Below, one piece after another: positions 43,071-52,720 of a stretch of 64,000 nt of DNA (within the stretch, counting starts at the first letter, position 1; the number at the start of each line of letters is the position of its first letter). Location of the stretch: assembly GCF_004328075.1 (NCBI RefSeq), contig NZ_SJFN01000015.1, positions 1 to 64,000 on the forward strand, written 5' to 3'. This stretch comes from Siculibacillus lacustris. Lineage in GTDB: Bacteria > Pseudomonadota > Alphaproteobacteria > Rhizobiales > Ancalomicrobiaceae. The translations under genes and the position numbers were made by a program. Under the pieces are notes generated by a model that did no database searches, had not been told where the DNA came from, and worked only from the letters and a program-made list of their open reading frames with translations.

Positions 43071-43203
43071 TTCGAAGACTCCAGGTCCCACGTCGTCGGG
43101 ATGTCGCTCGCGGGCGGCACGGCATACACCATCCGCGGCTTCGCCGCGAGTTGCAACGCGGCCGATCGCGAGGCGATCGACCACGGGCGGTTCGACAAAC
43201 ACG

Positions 43204-43234
43204 ACCCCCGGCGTGTCGAAGACACGCCGGGGGT
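43204..43234 (-). terminator. Strong intercistronic hairpin between binding protein and DppB
   Basis: ACCCCCGGCGTGTC-GAA-GACACGCCGGGGGT: a perfect 14-bp stem with a 3-nt loop, 21 bp past the binding-protein stop on the minus strand. The following CGTCGTGTTTG is only weakly T-rich, so partial termination and 3'-end protection of the binding-protein mRNA are likely. Confidence 0.75.
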
Positions 43235-43254
43235 GCGAGCCGAGAGGCGATCGT

Positions 43255-44853
43255 TCACTTCAACTCGACGCCGTAGAACTCGTGGCGACCGAAGGGCGAG
43301 ATGCGGTAGTCCACGACGTTCTTGGTGGTCGCCTCGAACACCACCGAATGGGCGATGTTGTAGGACGGCATGTCGTCGTGGGCGATCTGCTGCATCTCTT
43401 CGTAGAGCTTGGTGCGGGCCGCCTTGTCGGTGAGCTTCTTGGCCTGGTTCAGGCGGTCGTCGAAGTCCTTGTTGCACCACTTCGACAGGTTCTGGCCACC
43501 GGGACGCGCCGCGGCACAGCCGAGCAGGAAGAAGAAGTTGTCCGGATCGCCGTTGTCGCCGGTCCAGCCGAGTTGGCCGGTCATGTGCTCACCCTGCTGC
43601 AGGCGCTTGCGATATTCGCCCCACTCGTAGGTGACCAGCTTGGCGTTGATCCCGATCTTGGCGAGGTCGGCCTGCATCATCTCGCCGATGCGCTTGCCGT
43701 TCGGGTTGTAGGGACGCTGCTTGGGCATGTACCAGAGGTCGATGTCGAGCGGCGTGGTCACCCCGGCCTTGGCGAGCAATTCCTTGGCCTTGGCGGTGTC
43801 GTAAGGATAGTCGACGACCTTGTCGTTGTAGGACCAGATGGTCGGCGGGATCAGGTTCTTGGCGGCCTGGCCGGCGCCCTGGTAGACGTCCTTGAGGATG
43901 GCGTCCTTGTCGATCGCCATGGCGAAAGCCTGACGAACTTCCTTCTTGTCGAAGGGCGGCTTCTGGGTGTTGAAGGCCCAGTAGGCGATGTTGAGGCCCG
44001 GCTTGTTCAGAAGCACGAGGTCCTTGTCTTCGCCGATCGCCTTGAGGTCGGCCGGGTTCGGGCCGAACATCACCTGGCATTCACCCTTCTTCAGCTTCGC
44101 ATAACGCGAGGTCGCATCGGCGGTGATGGCATAGACCAGATCGTCGATCTTGGCCTTGCCGCCCCAGTAGTCGGCGAAGGCCTTGTAGCGGATCACCGCG
44201 TCCTTCTGATAGGCGACGAAGGAGTACGGGCCGGTGCCGACCGGGATCTGGTCGAACTGCTCGGGCTTGCCGGCCTTCAGCAGGAAGTCGGCGTATTCGG
44301 CCGAATGAATGGTGGCGAAGTCCATGGCGAGGTTGGCCAGGATCGGCGCGTTGGGCTCGGAGAGCACCAGCTTGACGGTGAGATCGTCGACCTTCTCCAG
44401 GGACTTGATGAGGGTCGGCATCTCCATGTCGGAGTAGTAGTCGTAAGCGCCGCCCGACACCTTGTGGTAGGGGTGGTCGTCCTTCGACTGGCGGTTGAAC
44501 GAGAACAGCACGTCGTCGGCGGTGAGCGTCCGGGTCGGCTTGAAGCCGTTGACGCCGGTGTGGAACTTCACGCCCTTGCGGAGATGGAAGACGAAGGTCA
44601 GGCCGTCGGGCGAGACGTCCCAGGACTCGGCGAGGCCGGGGACGACGTTGGTCGATCCACGCTCGAACTCGACGAGCTGATTGTAGACCGGACGGGCGGC
44701 GTCGAGGGACGTACCGGTGGTGTTGAGGGCCGGAGTGAAGTTCTCCGGGCCACCTTCCGAGCAGTACACCAGAGTCTTGGCCTGGAGCGCCGTGGCACCG
44801 AGCGCGATCATCGCCAGGAGAGTGGCCGCGCCGGTCGTGAGTGTCCGTTTCAT
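43255..44853 (-). CDS. ABC transporter solute-binding protein, family 5, DppA-like
   Basis: 532 residues; AAGGAG precedes ATG 44853. Signal peptide MKRTLTTGAATLLAMIALGATALQA, then KTLVYCSEGGPENFTPALNTTGTS, the DppA-type mature start. LAESWDVSPDGLTFVFHLRKGVKFH appears within the first 100 residues or so. WAFNTQKPPFDKKEVRQAFAMAID and WTGDNGDPDNFF are close to E. coli DppA, whose ligands are dipeptides and haem. It heads the minus-strand importer operon. The similarity to DppA is stronger than for the binding protein at 14986. Confidence 0.92.
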   Translation of the reverse strand: MKRTLTTGAATLLAMIALGATALQAKTLVYCSEGGPENFTPALNTTGTSLDAARPVYNQLVEFERGSTNVVPGLAESWDVSPDGLTFVFHLRKGVKFHTGVNGFKPTRTLTADDVLFSFNRQSKDDHPYHKVSGGAYDYYSDMEMPTLIKSLEKVDDLTVKLVLSEPNAPILANLAMDFATIHSAEYADFLLKAGKPEQFDQIPVGTGPYSFVAYQKDAVIRYKAFADYWGGKAKIDDLVYAITADATSRYAKLKKGECQVMFGPNPADLKAIGEDKDLVLLNKPGLNIAYWAFNTQKPPFDKKEVRQAFAMAIDKDAILKDVYQGAGQAAKNLIPPTIWSYNDKVVDYPYDTAKAKELLAKAGVTTPLDIDLWYMPKQRPYNPNGKRIGEMMQADLAKIGINAKLVTYEWGEYRKRLQQGEHMTGQLGWTGDNGDPDNFFFLLGCAAARPGGQNLSKWCNKDFDDRLNQAKKLTDKAARTKLYEEMQQIAHDDMPSYNIAHSVVFEATTKNVVDYRISPFGRHEFYGVELK

Positions 44854-45161
44854 CGAGTTCGCTCCTTGGAAAATCCGGAGTGGGTGAGCCGTGTCGTCAG
44901 TGGTGCGGGAGCGAGGTCGCCCTCGCGGAAAATCCTTCCCGAAACCCGCGTCTGCGCGGCACGTCGGATCGGTTCCGCGGCCACGAGGCGCGGGGCTCGC
45001 CCGCAAAGCGGCGTTCGGTGAGAACCGATCGGTCGCTTCCTGATCGTCCGATCAAATCGCAACGCCGCCGGATGTGCAACGGGAGAAACGAGGCAATCGA
45101 CGCTGCGTCGCCCGAGACGTACCGGACGCGCGCCGATGTCGCGGGGGACGGGAGGATCGGG
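44854..45161. other. Intergenic region between the dipeptide operon and the YHS gene
   Basis: 308 bp without a gene. It should hold the promoter of the minus-strand importer operon and the 3' end of the YHS transcript. I see no strong palindrome, sigma-54 element or CtrA box in it. Confidence 0.4.
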
Positions 45162-45830
45162 TCACGGCAACTCGGCGGCCAACGCCGGCCAGCGGCCTTC
45201 GGCTTCGGCGATCAGACGATCGGGATCGGCCAGGAAGGCGACGCGCGACAGCGGATCGGCGAACAGCAGGAGGCGCCCGTGCCACAGGAGCGGCACCAGG
45301 GGCGAGCCTTCGGTCGGGCGGCCCTGCGACACCGCGAAGACGCAGTATCCGGCGAAGCGCGGCGCATAGACCTCGGGCGAATCGCGGAAGGCGGCGAGAT
45401 TGCCCGGTCCGGTGAAGCGCCAGGTGGTGCCGCCCCAGTCGAGTTCGTTCTCGGGGCGCCCGAGCACCGGCTTGCCTTCGAGAAAATAGGCGACCGGATC
45501 GTAGCCGCCGAGCGCCAGCCCGGTGAAGGCGTCGGCCAGCCAGTGGACGCGAGGAATCGGCGCGGGGGCGGCGATCGGGCCGTTGAGCACCGGCGGCGGG
45601 GGCGGCGGCGGGCGCGGCTTTTCCACCGGCGGCGGCGGTTCGGCCGGGGCGGCGGGCGGCGGCGGGGGTGCGGCATCGTGTCCGCCGCCCGAGGCCGCGG
45701 CGGGGCCGGCGGCGACGAAGAGGGCGAGGACGAGGAGGAGGCCGACGCCGATCGGGCGGGCGGGCGCCCGGTCCTGGTCGCGGTCCCGCTTCCGCCGCGT
45801 CTTCGCCCGAATTCCGCTAAACTGGTCCAT
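45162..45830 (-). CDS. Exported YHS-domain protein
   Basis: 222 residues. A basic N-terminus (MDQFSGIRAKTRRKRDRDQD) leads into one hydrophobic segment (IGVGLLLVLALFVAAGPAAA), probably an uncleaved or signal-type anchor. A proline-rich linker follows (about 50-90, with runs of seven or more P). From about residue 95 comes a YHS-like domain: DAFTGLALGGYDPVAYFLEGKP, WRFTGPGNLAAFRDSPEVYAPRFAGYCVFAVSQG. YHS domains often bind metals, but the paired cysteines of copper forms are not kept here; one Cys remains. Function unknown. It is divergent from eipA. Confidence 0.8.
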   Translation of the reverse strand: MDQFSGIRAKTRRKRDRDQDRAPARPIGVGLLLVLALFVAAGPAAASGGGHDAAPPPPPAAPAEPPPPVEKPRPPPPPPPVLNGPIAAPAPIPRVHWLADAFTGLALGGYDPVAYFLEGKPVLGRPENELDWGGTTWRFTGPGNLAAFRDSPEVYAPRFAGYCVFAVSQGRPTEGSPLVPLLWHGRLLLFADPLSRVAFLADPDRLIAEAEGRWPALAAELP

Positions 45831-45987
45831 GTACGATTCGATCCGTCGAAAGGTCGTCGATCGGCCCGGTTCACCGCGGTCGCGGTGCCGGATCCGGCCC
45901 CCTGCGGGGGCGCCCGGAGCGGATCAGGTCGGACCGGACGAATCGAAGGGGGCGCTCCCGCCCCCAGCAAGACGGGGAAGCCCTAAG

Positions 45988-46602
45988 ATGCGCAAGTTCG
46001 TCGTGACCAAGACCTTCGGGCCGGTGCTCGGCCTGGTGGCCGGCCTGGTGCTGAGCGGCCTCCTCGGGGTGGCGGCGTCGACCCTCGGCGCGGCGCCGGC
46101 GGCGGCGCAGAACCGCGGCGGCACCTATTCGACCCAGGAGTTGGTGCGCACCGGCCACCAGTTCTTCGGCACGGTGTCGGGCGGCCTCGCCACGGTGATC
46201 GAGCAGGCGGTGTCGCGCTACGGCCAGCCCAACGGCTACATCCTCGGCGAAGAGGGTTCGGGGGCGGTGATCGGCGGCCTGCGCTACGGCGAGGGCCAGA
46301 TCAACACGCGCGATCGTACCCCCCGCAAGGTGTTCTGGCAGGGCCCGTCGATCGGCTGGGACTTCGGCGGCGAAGGCTCGCGCACGATGATGCTGGTCTA
46401 CAACCTGCCGAGCGTCGACGCGCTGTTCCAGCGCTTCGGCGGGGTCGACGGGTCGGCCTATTTCATCGGCGGCTTCGGCATGACGGCGCTGGTCGCCGAC
46501 CGCATCTACGTGGTGCCGGTGCGCTCGGGCGTGGGGCTGCGCCTCGGCGTCAATCTCGGCTATCTGAAGTTCACACCCCAGGCGACCTGGAACCCCTTCT
46601 GA
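45988..46602 (+). CDS. eipA: Cell-envelope integrity protein EipA (DUF1134)
   Basis: 204 residues. Signal peptide about 1-41 (TKTFGPVLGLVAGLVLSGLLG...AAPAAAQ). The mature DUF1134 domain, a small beta-barrel-like fold, has TYSTQELVRTGHQFFGTVSGGLA, IEQAVSRYGQPNGYILGEEG and the late YVVPVRSGVGLRLGVNLGYLKF. In Brucella EipA is periplasmic, needed for envelope integrity and linked to O-antigen and division, and its gene is activated by CtrA. I found no full CtrA box in the 157-bp region upstream here. The ribosome-binding site is weak. Confidence 0.9.
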   Translation: MRKFVVTKTFGPVLGLVAGLVLSGLLGVAASTLGAAPAAAQNRGGTYSTQELVRTGHQFFGTVSGGLATVIEQAVSRYGQPNGYILGEEGSGAVIGGLRYGEGQINTRDRTPRKVFWQGPSIGWDFGGEGSRTMMLVYNLPSVDALFQRFGGVDGSAYFIGGFGMTALVADRIYVVPVRSGVGLRLGVNLGYLKFTPQATWNPF

Positions 46603-46695
46603 GGCCGGCGGCGACATCGAACCGGCGGCGGGCCGTGCGGGCGTCGGCGGAAGATGCTATCGAGGCGGCGTCGGCACCATCGGGAGACGAGCGGC

Positions 46696-47877
46696 ATGGT
46701 CATCGAGTGGGCGATGTACTTCGCACTCGGCTTTCTGACGGCCGGGCTGGTGGCCCTGGTGGTGATGTCGGCGCTGTGGCGGCGCGCGGTGCGCCTGACC
46801 ACGCGACGCGTCGCGACCGCGATTCCCCCGGACGTCACCACCGCCCGCGCCGAACGCGACCTGCAGGCGGCGCGCTTCGCCCGCGACGTGCGGCGCGTCG
46901 AACTGGCGCTGTCGGAGGCGCGGCGGCGGGCGGCGGAGGAACGCATCGAGGTCGGTCGCCAGCGCGCCGCCCTCGACCGCATGACGGTCGCCCGCGACGC
47001 CGAGATCGCCCGAGTCGGCGAGGGTCTGGCCCGCGAGGCGGGGCTCTCGGCGGAGATCGCCGAACGCGACCGCAGGCTCGCGGCGCGGGCCGCCGAAATC
47101 GACGCGGCGGCGGCGCAGATCGCCCTGCTCGAAGAGCGGATCGCCGACGACGCCGAGACCATCGTCCGGCTGGAGACCGCGCTCGACGAGCGGGCGGTGG
47201 AAGTGGCGGCGCGCGGCACCGAGATCGAAGCGCTGTCGGTGCGGATCGAGGGCCTGGAGAGCGAGTTGCGCGGCCGCGCCGATCGCATCGACGCGCTGGT
47301 CGCCGCGGAAGGCCGGGCGATCACCCTGGCGCAGCAGGAAAAGGATCGCGCCGATCGTCTCGACCGGCGGATCGAGCGGCTGGTCGCCGACGTCGCCGAT
47401 CGCGAGGAGGTGGCGGATCGCCGCCAGCGCGAGTTGGCGCGCAGCCGCGAGGCGCTGGCCGGGGCCAGCGCCCGGATCGCCGCGCTGACCGGGCGGACCG
47501 TCGACGATCGGGCGGTCGCGGCCGGCGACAACCTCAACCGCAGCGTCGAGGCACTCGAAGCCGAGAACCTCGGCCTGCGCACCCGGCTCGCCGCGGCCGA
47601 GGCCGAACGCGACCGGCGCGGCCCGGCCGGGCCGTCCGGCCCGCCGGCGCCGATCGATCCGGTGCGCCGGCAGTTGCGCGAGGACATCGCCGATCTCGCC
47701 GCGGAAGTGGTGCGGCTCACCGGCGCGGTGGGCGGCGGCGGGGCGACCATCGATCGGCTGCTCGCCGAACCGGAGCGGCCGTCGTCGCCGGGGTCCCCGC
47801 CGAGCCTCGCCGAACGCATCCGCCGCCTGCGCGGGACCGGGCCGACGCCCGCCGACGCGCGCTCCGAGCGGGGCTGA
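46696..47877 (+). CDS. Membrane-anchored coiled-coil protein, unknown function
   Basis: 393 residues from ATG 46696. An N-terminal helix (IEWAMYFALGFLTAGLVALVVMSALW) anchors it, then residues about 45-290 are an almost continuous coiled coil rich in Arg, Glu, Ala and Asp (VRRVELALSEARRRAAEERI, DRIDALVAAEG). A Pro/Gly-rich tail follows (RRGPAGPSGPPAPIDP) and a short helical end. I do not recognise a named family, although similar proteins beside DUF1134 genes are, to my recollection, common in Rhizobiales. A scaffold role in the envelope is conceivable (inference). It begins 93 bp after eipA and may share its transcript. Confidence 0.75.
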   Translation: MVIEWAMYFALGFLTAGLVALVVMSALWRRAVRLTTRRVATAIPPDVTTARAERDLQAARFARDVRRVELALSEARRRAAEERIEVGRQRAALDRMTVARDAEIARVGEGLAREAGLSAEIAERDRRLAARAAEIDAAAAQIALLEERIADDAETIVRLETALDERAVEVAARGTEIEALSVRIEGLESELRGRADRIDALVAAEGRAITLAQQEKDRADRLDRRIERLVADVADREEVADRRQRELARSREALAGASARIAALTGRTVDDRAVAAGDNLNRSVEALEAENLGLRTRLAAAEAERDRRGPAGPSGPPAPIDPVRRQLREDIADLAAEVVRLTGAVGGGGATIDRLLAEPERPSSPGSPPSLAERIRRLRGTGPTPADARSERG

Positions 47878-48075
47878 GCACGCGTCGCGCCGGGGACGAC
47901 CCCACCGGCCGGGAAGCCGCGTCCGGCGGGTGGTTTGAATTGTGGCGCCGCGCCCTATAGTCCTTCGAGCGGCCGCTGCCGTCCGATTCGAGTCCCGGGC
48001 CGGACGCGCCCGGTCCTCGACCGATCTCGGTGCGAGCCCCGCGTCTTCCGTTCCCCACCCGAGGAGCCATCGTCC

Positions 48076-48756
48076 ATGGCCGACACTTCGGACATCGCCG
48101 CTCTCGATCTCGCCGCGCTGATCGCCAGCCGCGTGTGCCACGACATCATCTCGCCGGTCGGAGCGATCAACAACGGCCTCGAAGTTCTCGCCGAAGAGAG
48201 CAACGAGGAGATGCGCGAATTCGCCATGGACCTGATCCGCAAGAGCGCGCGGCAGGCGTCCGCCAAGCTGCAGTTCGCGCGGCTGGCCTTCGGGGCGGCC
48301 GGCTCGGCCGGCGCGTCGATCGACCTCGGCGACGCCGAGACGGTGGCCAAGGGCTTCATGGCCGGCGAAAAGGCGTCGCTGGAATGGTCGGCGGTCCGCG
48401 TGCTGATGCCCAAGAACCTGGTCAAGCTGCTGCTCAACCTGATTCTGGTGGCCGGTCACGCGATTCCGCGCGGCGGGGTGATCCGGGTGGTGGTGACCGG
48501 CGCGGCCGAATCGCCGACCTTCACGGTGACCTGCACCGGCTCCAATGCCCGCATCCCGGCCAACGCCGAAGCCTTCCTGAACGGCGAGAGCGCCGATCAA
48601 TCGCCCGACGCGCACATGATTCAGCCGATCTATGCCGGACTTCTCGCCCGCGCGGCGGGGATGACGATGGCCATCGACAAGGACGGCGACACCGTCGTGT
48701 TCACCGCGACGCCGAAGATCGCGGCGGTCGATGCCGCGACGACGCCCGCCGCCTGA
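48076..48756 (+). CDS. chpT: Histidine phosphotransferase ChpT
   Basis: 226 residues; GAGGAG upstream of ATG 48076. The phosphorylated His22 lies in ASRVCHDIISPVGAINNGLE, at the same position as in Brucella ChpT. The N-terminal part is the four-helix dimerisation bundle; the second half is a degenerate ATPase-like domain (KNLVKLLLNLILVAGHAIPRGG) without the ATP-binding glycine boxes. ChpT takes phosphate from the hybrid kinase CckA and passes it to CtrA and CpdR. CtrA itself is encoded 7 kb downstream. CckA is not in the window. Confidence 0.93.
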   Translation: MADTSDIAALDLAALIASRVCHDIISPVGAINNGLEVLAEESNEEMREFAMDLIRKSARQASAKLQFARLAFGAAGSAGASIDLGDAETVAKGFMAGEKASLEWSAVRVLMPKNLVKLLLNLILVAGHAIPRGGVIRVVVTGAAESPTFTVTCTGSNARIPANAEAFLNGESADQSPDAHMIQPIYAGLLARAAGMTMAIDKDGDTVVFTATPKIAAVDAATTPAA

Positions 48757-49153
48757 GGCCCCGCGGCGGCGCCGACGCCACCCGCGGTGGTGGCAACGTT
48801 GCGGGTTCATCGCTGCGGCCGCCGAGACGGGGCCGCGGCCCTGCCTCGACTGTTCGGTTGACATTTCAACAGACATCGATGTGGCCGGCGGTTTCGACGC
48901 TGAAGTCGTAAATTCGATCGAATTATTGTGTGGGACTACGTATCCCTTGCCGCGATCGGCGGTGGTCGTCCCGGACACGACTGCCGCACGCCGAAGGACG
49001 CACTCCGGCTTCTTGCGCAAATCTTCGCCGCCCCGGGGAAACCGACCGATCTCGGCAATCCTCTCTTAACGCTTTGTCTCGATACTCCCTTCCTGAGATT
49101 GGGGTTTTACCCCCGCGACGGTTCCCGTCGCCGATCGCACGCAAGGTGGGGCC
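48757..49153. other. cheA upstream region with two dyads
   Basis: 397 bp without a gene, AT-richer than its surroundings. It contains GTTGA-CATT-TCAAC (48857-48870, with TTGACA inside) and the perfect 14-bp palindrome AATTCGATCGAATT (48911-48924). A single CtrA half-site TTAAC occurs at 49067. Most likely this is the promoter and control region of the chemotaxis operon. Confidence 0.45.
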
Positions 49154-51850
49154 ATGGACGATCTGCTTCGAGAATTCCTCACGGAAACCAACGAGAGCCT
49201 CGACGTCGTCGACGTCGAGCTGGTGAAGTTCGAACAAGATCCGAACAACGAAAAGATCCTCGGCAACATCTTCCGGCTGGTCCACACCATCAAGGGGACC
49301 TGCGGGTTCCTCGGTCTGCCTCGCCTGGAAGCCATCGCACATGCCGCCGAAACCCTGATGGGGCGGTTCCGCGACGGCGTGCCGGTGACGGAAGCCGCGG
49401 TGACGCTGGTCCTCCAGTCGATCGACCGCATCAAGCAGATCGTCACCGATCTGGAGGCGACCGAGCAGGAGCCCACGGGATCCGACGGGGACCTGATCGG
49501 CCAGTTGGAACGGATGTCGGAGGCCGGCAAGGTGCCGGTGGCGATTCCCGAACCGCCCAAACATGCCGAAGGCGAACTGGTCTTCCAGGTTCTGGAGCGC
49601 CAGCTGCGGCCGGGCGAGGTTTCGCTCGACGATCTGGAGCGGGCCTTCCGCGAGACCGTGCCGGAGCTGCCGCCGGTCGCCGAGGTCAAGCCGGCCCCGG
49701 CCAAGAAGGCCGCCAAGGCGGCGGTCGAGAAGCGCGAGCCCAAGGAAAAAGATCCGGAAGCCGATCCCAAGGCCGGCAGCGTGTCGTCGCAGACGATCCG
49801 CGTCGCGGTCGAGACCCTCGAACACCTGATGACCATGGTGTCCGAGCTGGTGCTGACCCGCAATCAGCTCCTGGAGATCGTCCGTCGTCACGAGGACAGC
49901 GAATTCAAGGTGCCGCTGCAGCGCCTGTCGAACGTCACCGCCGAGCTGCAGGAAGGCGTCATGAAGACGCGCATGCAGCCGATCGGCAACGCCTGGCAGA
50001 AGCTGCCGCGGGTGGTGCGCGACCTGTCGAACGAACTCGGCAAGCACATCGAACTCGAGATGGTCGGTCAGGACACCGAACTCGATCGTCAGGTGCTGGA
50101 GCTGATCAAGGATCCGCTCACCCACATGGTGCGCAATTCCGCCGACCACGGGCTCGAGACGCCCGAGGTGCGCAAGGCCGCCGGCAAGCCCGACAAGGGC
50201 ACGATCAAACTGTCCGCCTATCACGAGGGCGGCCACATCATCATCGAGATCTCCGACGACGGCCGTGGCCTCGATCTCGATCGCATCCGCACCAAGATCG
50301 TCGACAACGGACTCGCCACCGAGTTCGAACTCGAGAAGATGACGGAAGCGCAGATCTACAAGTACGTCTTCGCGCCGGGCTTCTCGACGGCGGCGAAGGT
50401 GACCAGCGTGTCGGGCCGCGGCGTCGGCATGGACGTGGTCAAGACCAACATCGACGCGATCGGCGGCACCGTCGACCTGCGCTCGGTGCCCGGTCAGGGC
50501 ACCACCTTCACCATCAAGATCCCGCTGACGCTGGCCATCGTCTCGACGCTGATCGTCGAATCGGCCGGGGATCGCTTCGCCATCCCGCAGCTGTCGGTGG
50601 TCGAACTGGTCAGGGCGCAGCAGAACTCCGAGCATCGTATCGAACGCATCCGCGACACGCCGGTCCTGCGCCTGCGCAACAAGCTGTTGCCGCTGGTCCA
50701 TCTCTCCAAGCTGCTCGGCATCACCACCATCGGTGGCGAGGCCAAGGAGCCGGTGAGCGAGGAGGACGGGTTCATCGTCGTCATGCAGATCGGTCAGCAG
50801 ACCTTCGGCGTGGTGGTCGACGCGGTGTTCCACACCGAAGAGATCGTCGTGAAGCCGATGTCGACCATGCTGCGCCACATCGGCATGTTCTCGGGCAACA
50901 CCATCCTCGGTGACGGTTCGGTGATCATGATCATCGACCCGAACGGTATCGCTCAGGCGGTCGGTCCGACCCAGGCGGTGTCGAGCATCGACGAGGCCGA
51001 ACACGACGAAGATCGGGCCCGCGAAGACACCCAGACGATCTCGCTGCTCCTGTTCCGGGCCGGCGACGACCATCCCAAGGCGGTGCCGCTGTCGCTGGTC
51101 ACCCGCCTCGAAGAGTTCTCGGTCGACAAGGTCGAGCGCTCCAACGGTCGCGATCTGGTCCAGTACCGTGGCACGTTGATGCCGCTCGTCTACTTCGACG
51201 AATACGCCCAGCGCAAGACCGAGGGCGGTCTGCCGATGCTGGTGTTCTCCGACGCCGGCCGTTCGATGGGCCTGGTGGTCGACGAGATCATCGACATCGT
51301 CGAAGACCGGCTGGAGATCGAGGTCGGGTCGGAACGTCCCGGCGTGCTCGGCTCGGCGGTGGTCAAGGGCAAGGCGACCGAGGTCGTCGACATCGGCCAC
51401 TTCCTGCCCCAGGCCTTCGAGGACTGGTTCCGGCGCAAGGAGATCTCGGCGGAGGCGCTCACCCGCACCCTGCTGTTCGTCGACGATGCGCCGTTCTTCC
51501 GCAACATGCTCGGTCCGGTGCTGAAGGCCGCGGGCTACCGCGTCACCGTCTGCGCTTCGGCCGGTGAGGCGCTCGAGATGCTCGAGAACGGCCGTCGCTT
51601 CGACGTGATCGTGTCCGACATCGAGATGCCGGAGATGAACGGCTTCGAGTTCGCCGAGAACGTCAAGCGGCACCCGCGTCTCCGGTCGATCCCGATCCTG
51701 GCGCTGTCGTCGATCTGCACGCCCGCCTCGATCGAACGCGGCCGGCAGTCCGGCTTCGACGACTACATCGCCAAGTTCGATCGGCCCGGCCTGATCGCCG
51801 CGCTGAAGGAAGTCACCACCTCCACCATGGAATACGGAGTCGCGGCATGA
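49154..51850 (+). CDS. cheA: Chemotaxis histidine kinase CheA with two CheW-like modules and a C-terminal receiver
   Basis: 898 residues. P1 Hpt domain 1 to about 110, with phospho-His44 in LVHTIKGTCGF. The short linker contains a Pro/Lys-rich stretch (about 175-210). Dimerisation helices are about 215-280. The ATPase domain has MVRNSADHGLE, DDGRGLDLDR and SGRGVGMDVVKTNID. P5 CheW-like domain (about 460-595) is followed by a second CheW-like domain (about 620-755) and a receiver (about 775-890) with phosphoacceptor Asp in VSDIEMPEMNG. Such a CheA-REC hybrid may use its own receiver as a phosphate sink. First gene of cheA-W-Y-B-R. Confidence 0.95.
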   Translation: MDDLLREFLTETNESLDVVDVELVKFEQDPNNEKILGNIFRLVHTIKGTCGFLGLPRLEAIAHAAETLMGRFRDGVPVTEAAVTLVLQSIDRIKQIVTDLEATEQEPTGSDGDLIGQLERMSEAGKVPVAIPEPPKHAEGELVFQVLERQLRPGEVSLDDLERAFRETVPELPPVAEVKPAPAKKAAKAAVEKREPKEKDPEADPKAGSVSSQTIRVAVETLEHLMTMVSELVLTRNQLLEIVRRHEDSEFKVPLQRLSNVTAELQEGVMKTRMQPIGNAWQKLPRVVRDLSNELGKHIELEMVGQDTELDRQVLELIKDPLTHMVRNSADHGLETPEVRKAAGKPDKGTIKLSAYHEGGHIIIEISDDGRGLDLDRIRTKIVDNGLATEFELEKMTEAQIYKYVFAPGFSTAAKVTSVSGRGVGMDVVKTNIDAIGGTVDLRSVPGQGTTFTIKIPLTLAIVSTLIVESAGDRFAIPQLSVVELVRAQQNSEHRIERIRDTPVLRLRNKLLPLVHLSKLLGITTIGGEAKEPVSEEDGFIVVMQIGQQTFGVVVDAVFHTEEIVVKPMSTMLRHIGMFSGNTILGDGSVIMIIDPNGIAQAVGPTQAVSSIDEAEHDEDRAREDTQTISLLLFRAGDDHPKAVPLSLVTRLEEFSVDKVERSNGRDLVQYRGTLMPLVYFDEYAQRKTEGGLPMLVFSDAGRSMGLVVDEIIDIVEDRLEIEVGSERPGVLGSAVVKGKATEVVDIGHFLPQAFEDWFRRKEISAEALTRTLLFVDDAPFFRNMLGPVLKAAGYRVTVCASAGEALEMLENGRRFDVIVSDIEMPEMNGFEFAENVKRHPRLRSIPILALSSICTPASIERGRQSGFDDYIAKFDRPGLIAALKEVTTSTMEYGVAA

Positions 51851-52314
51851 CCGACGAAGTCAACGGGCTCAACGAGAGCATCCAATACGTGACGGTGGTG
51901 ATCGGCGGGCAGCTGTTCGGGCTGCCGATCTCCCGGGTCCACGACGTGTTCGTCCCCGAGTCGATCACCCGGGTACCGCTGTCGCGGCCGGAGATCGCCG
52001 GGGTGCTCAATCTGCGCGGCCGCATCGTCACCTCGATCGACATGCGTCGGCGTCTGCATCTGCCGGCGCGCAGCGACGGCGGCACGGCGATGGCGGTCGG
52101 CATCGAGCACAAGGGCGAGTCCTACGGCCTGCTGATCGACAACGTCGGGGAAGTCCTCGACCTGCCGTCGAGCGGCCGAGAACCCAATCCGGTCAACCTC
52201 GACCCGCGTTGGGCCGCGATCTCCGGCGGCGTGCATCGCCTCAACGGCCAGCTGATGGTCATCCTCGACGTCGATCGTGTCCTCGGTGGCATGTCCGAAG
52301 CGATCGCCGCCTGA
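51847..52314 (+). CDS. cheW: Chemotaxis adaptor CheW
   Basis: 155 residues, one CheW SH3-like domain: QYVTVVIGGQLFGLPISRVHDVFV, PEIAGVLNLRGRIVTSIDMRRRL, ESYGLLIDNVGEVLDLP. It links CheA to chemoreceptors. The start overlaps the cheA stop (ATGA). No chemoreceptor gene lies nearby, so the receptors are encoded elsewhere. Confidence 0.95.
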   Translation: MTDEVNGLNESIQYVTVVIGGQLFGLPISRVHDVFVPESITRVPLSRPEIAGVLNLRGRIVTSIDMRRRLHLPARSDGGTAMAVGIEHKGESYGLLIDNVGEVLDLPSSGREPNPVNLDPRWAAISGGVHRLNGQLMVILDVDRVLGGMSEAIAA

Positions 52315-52341
52315 TCCGCCTGCGCTCTGGAGTGGTATGCC

Positions 52342-52707
<366 letters not shown>

Positions 52708-52720
52708 CGGAGGGGACCTC

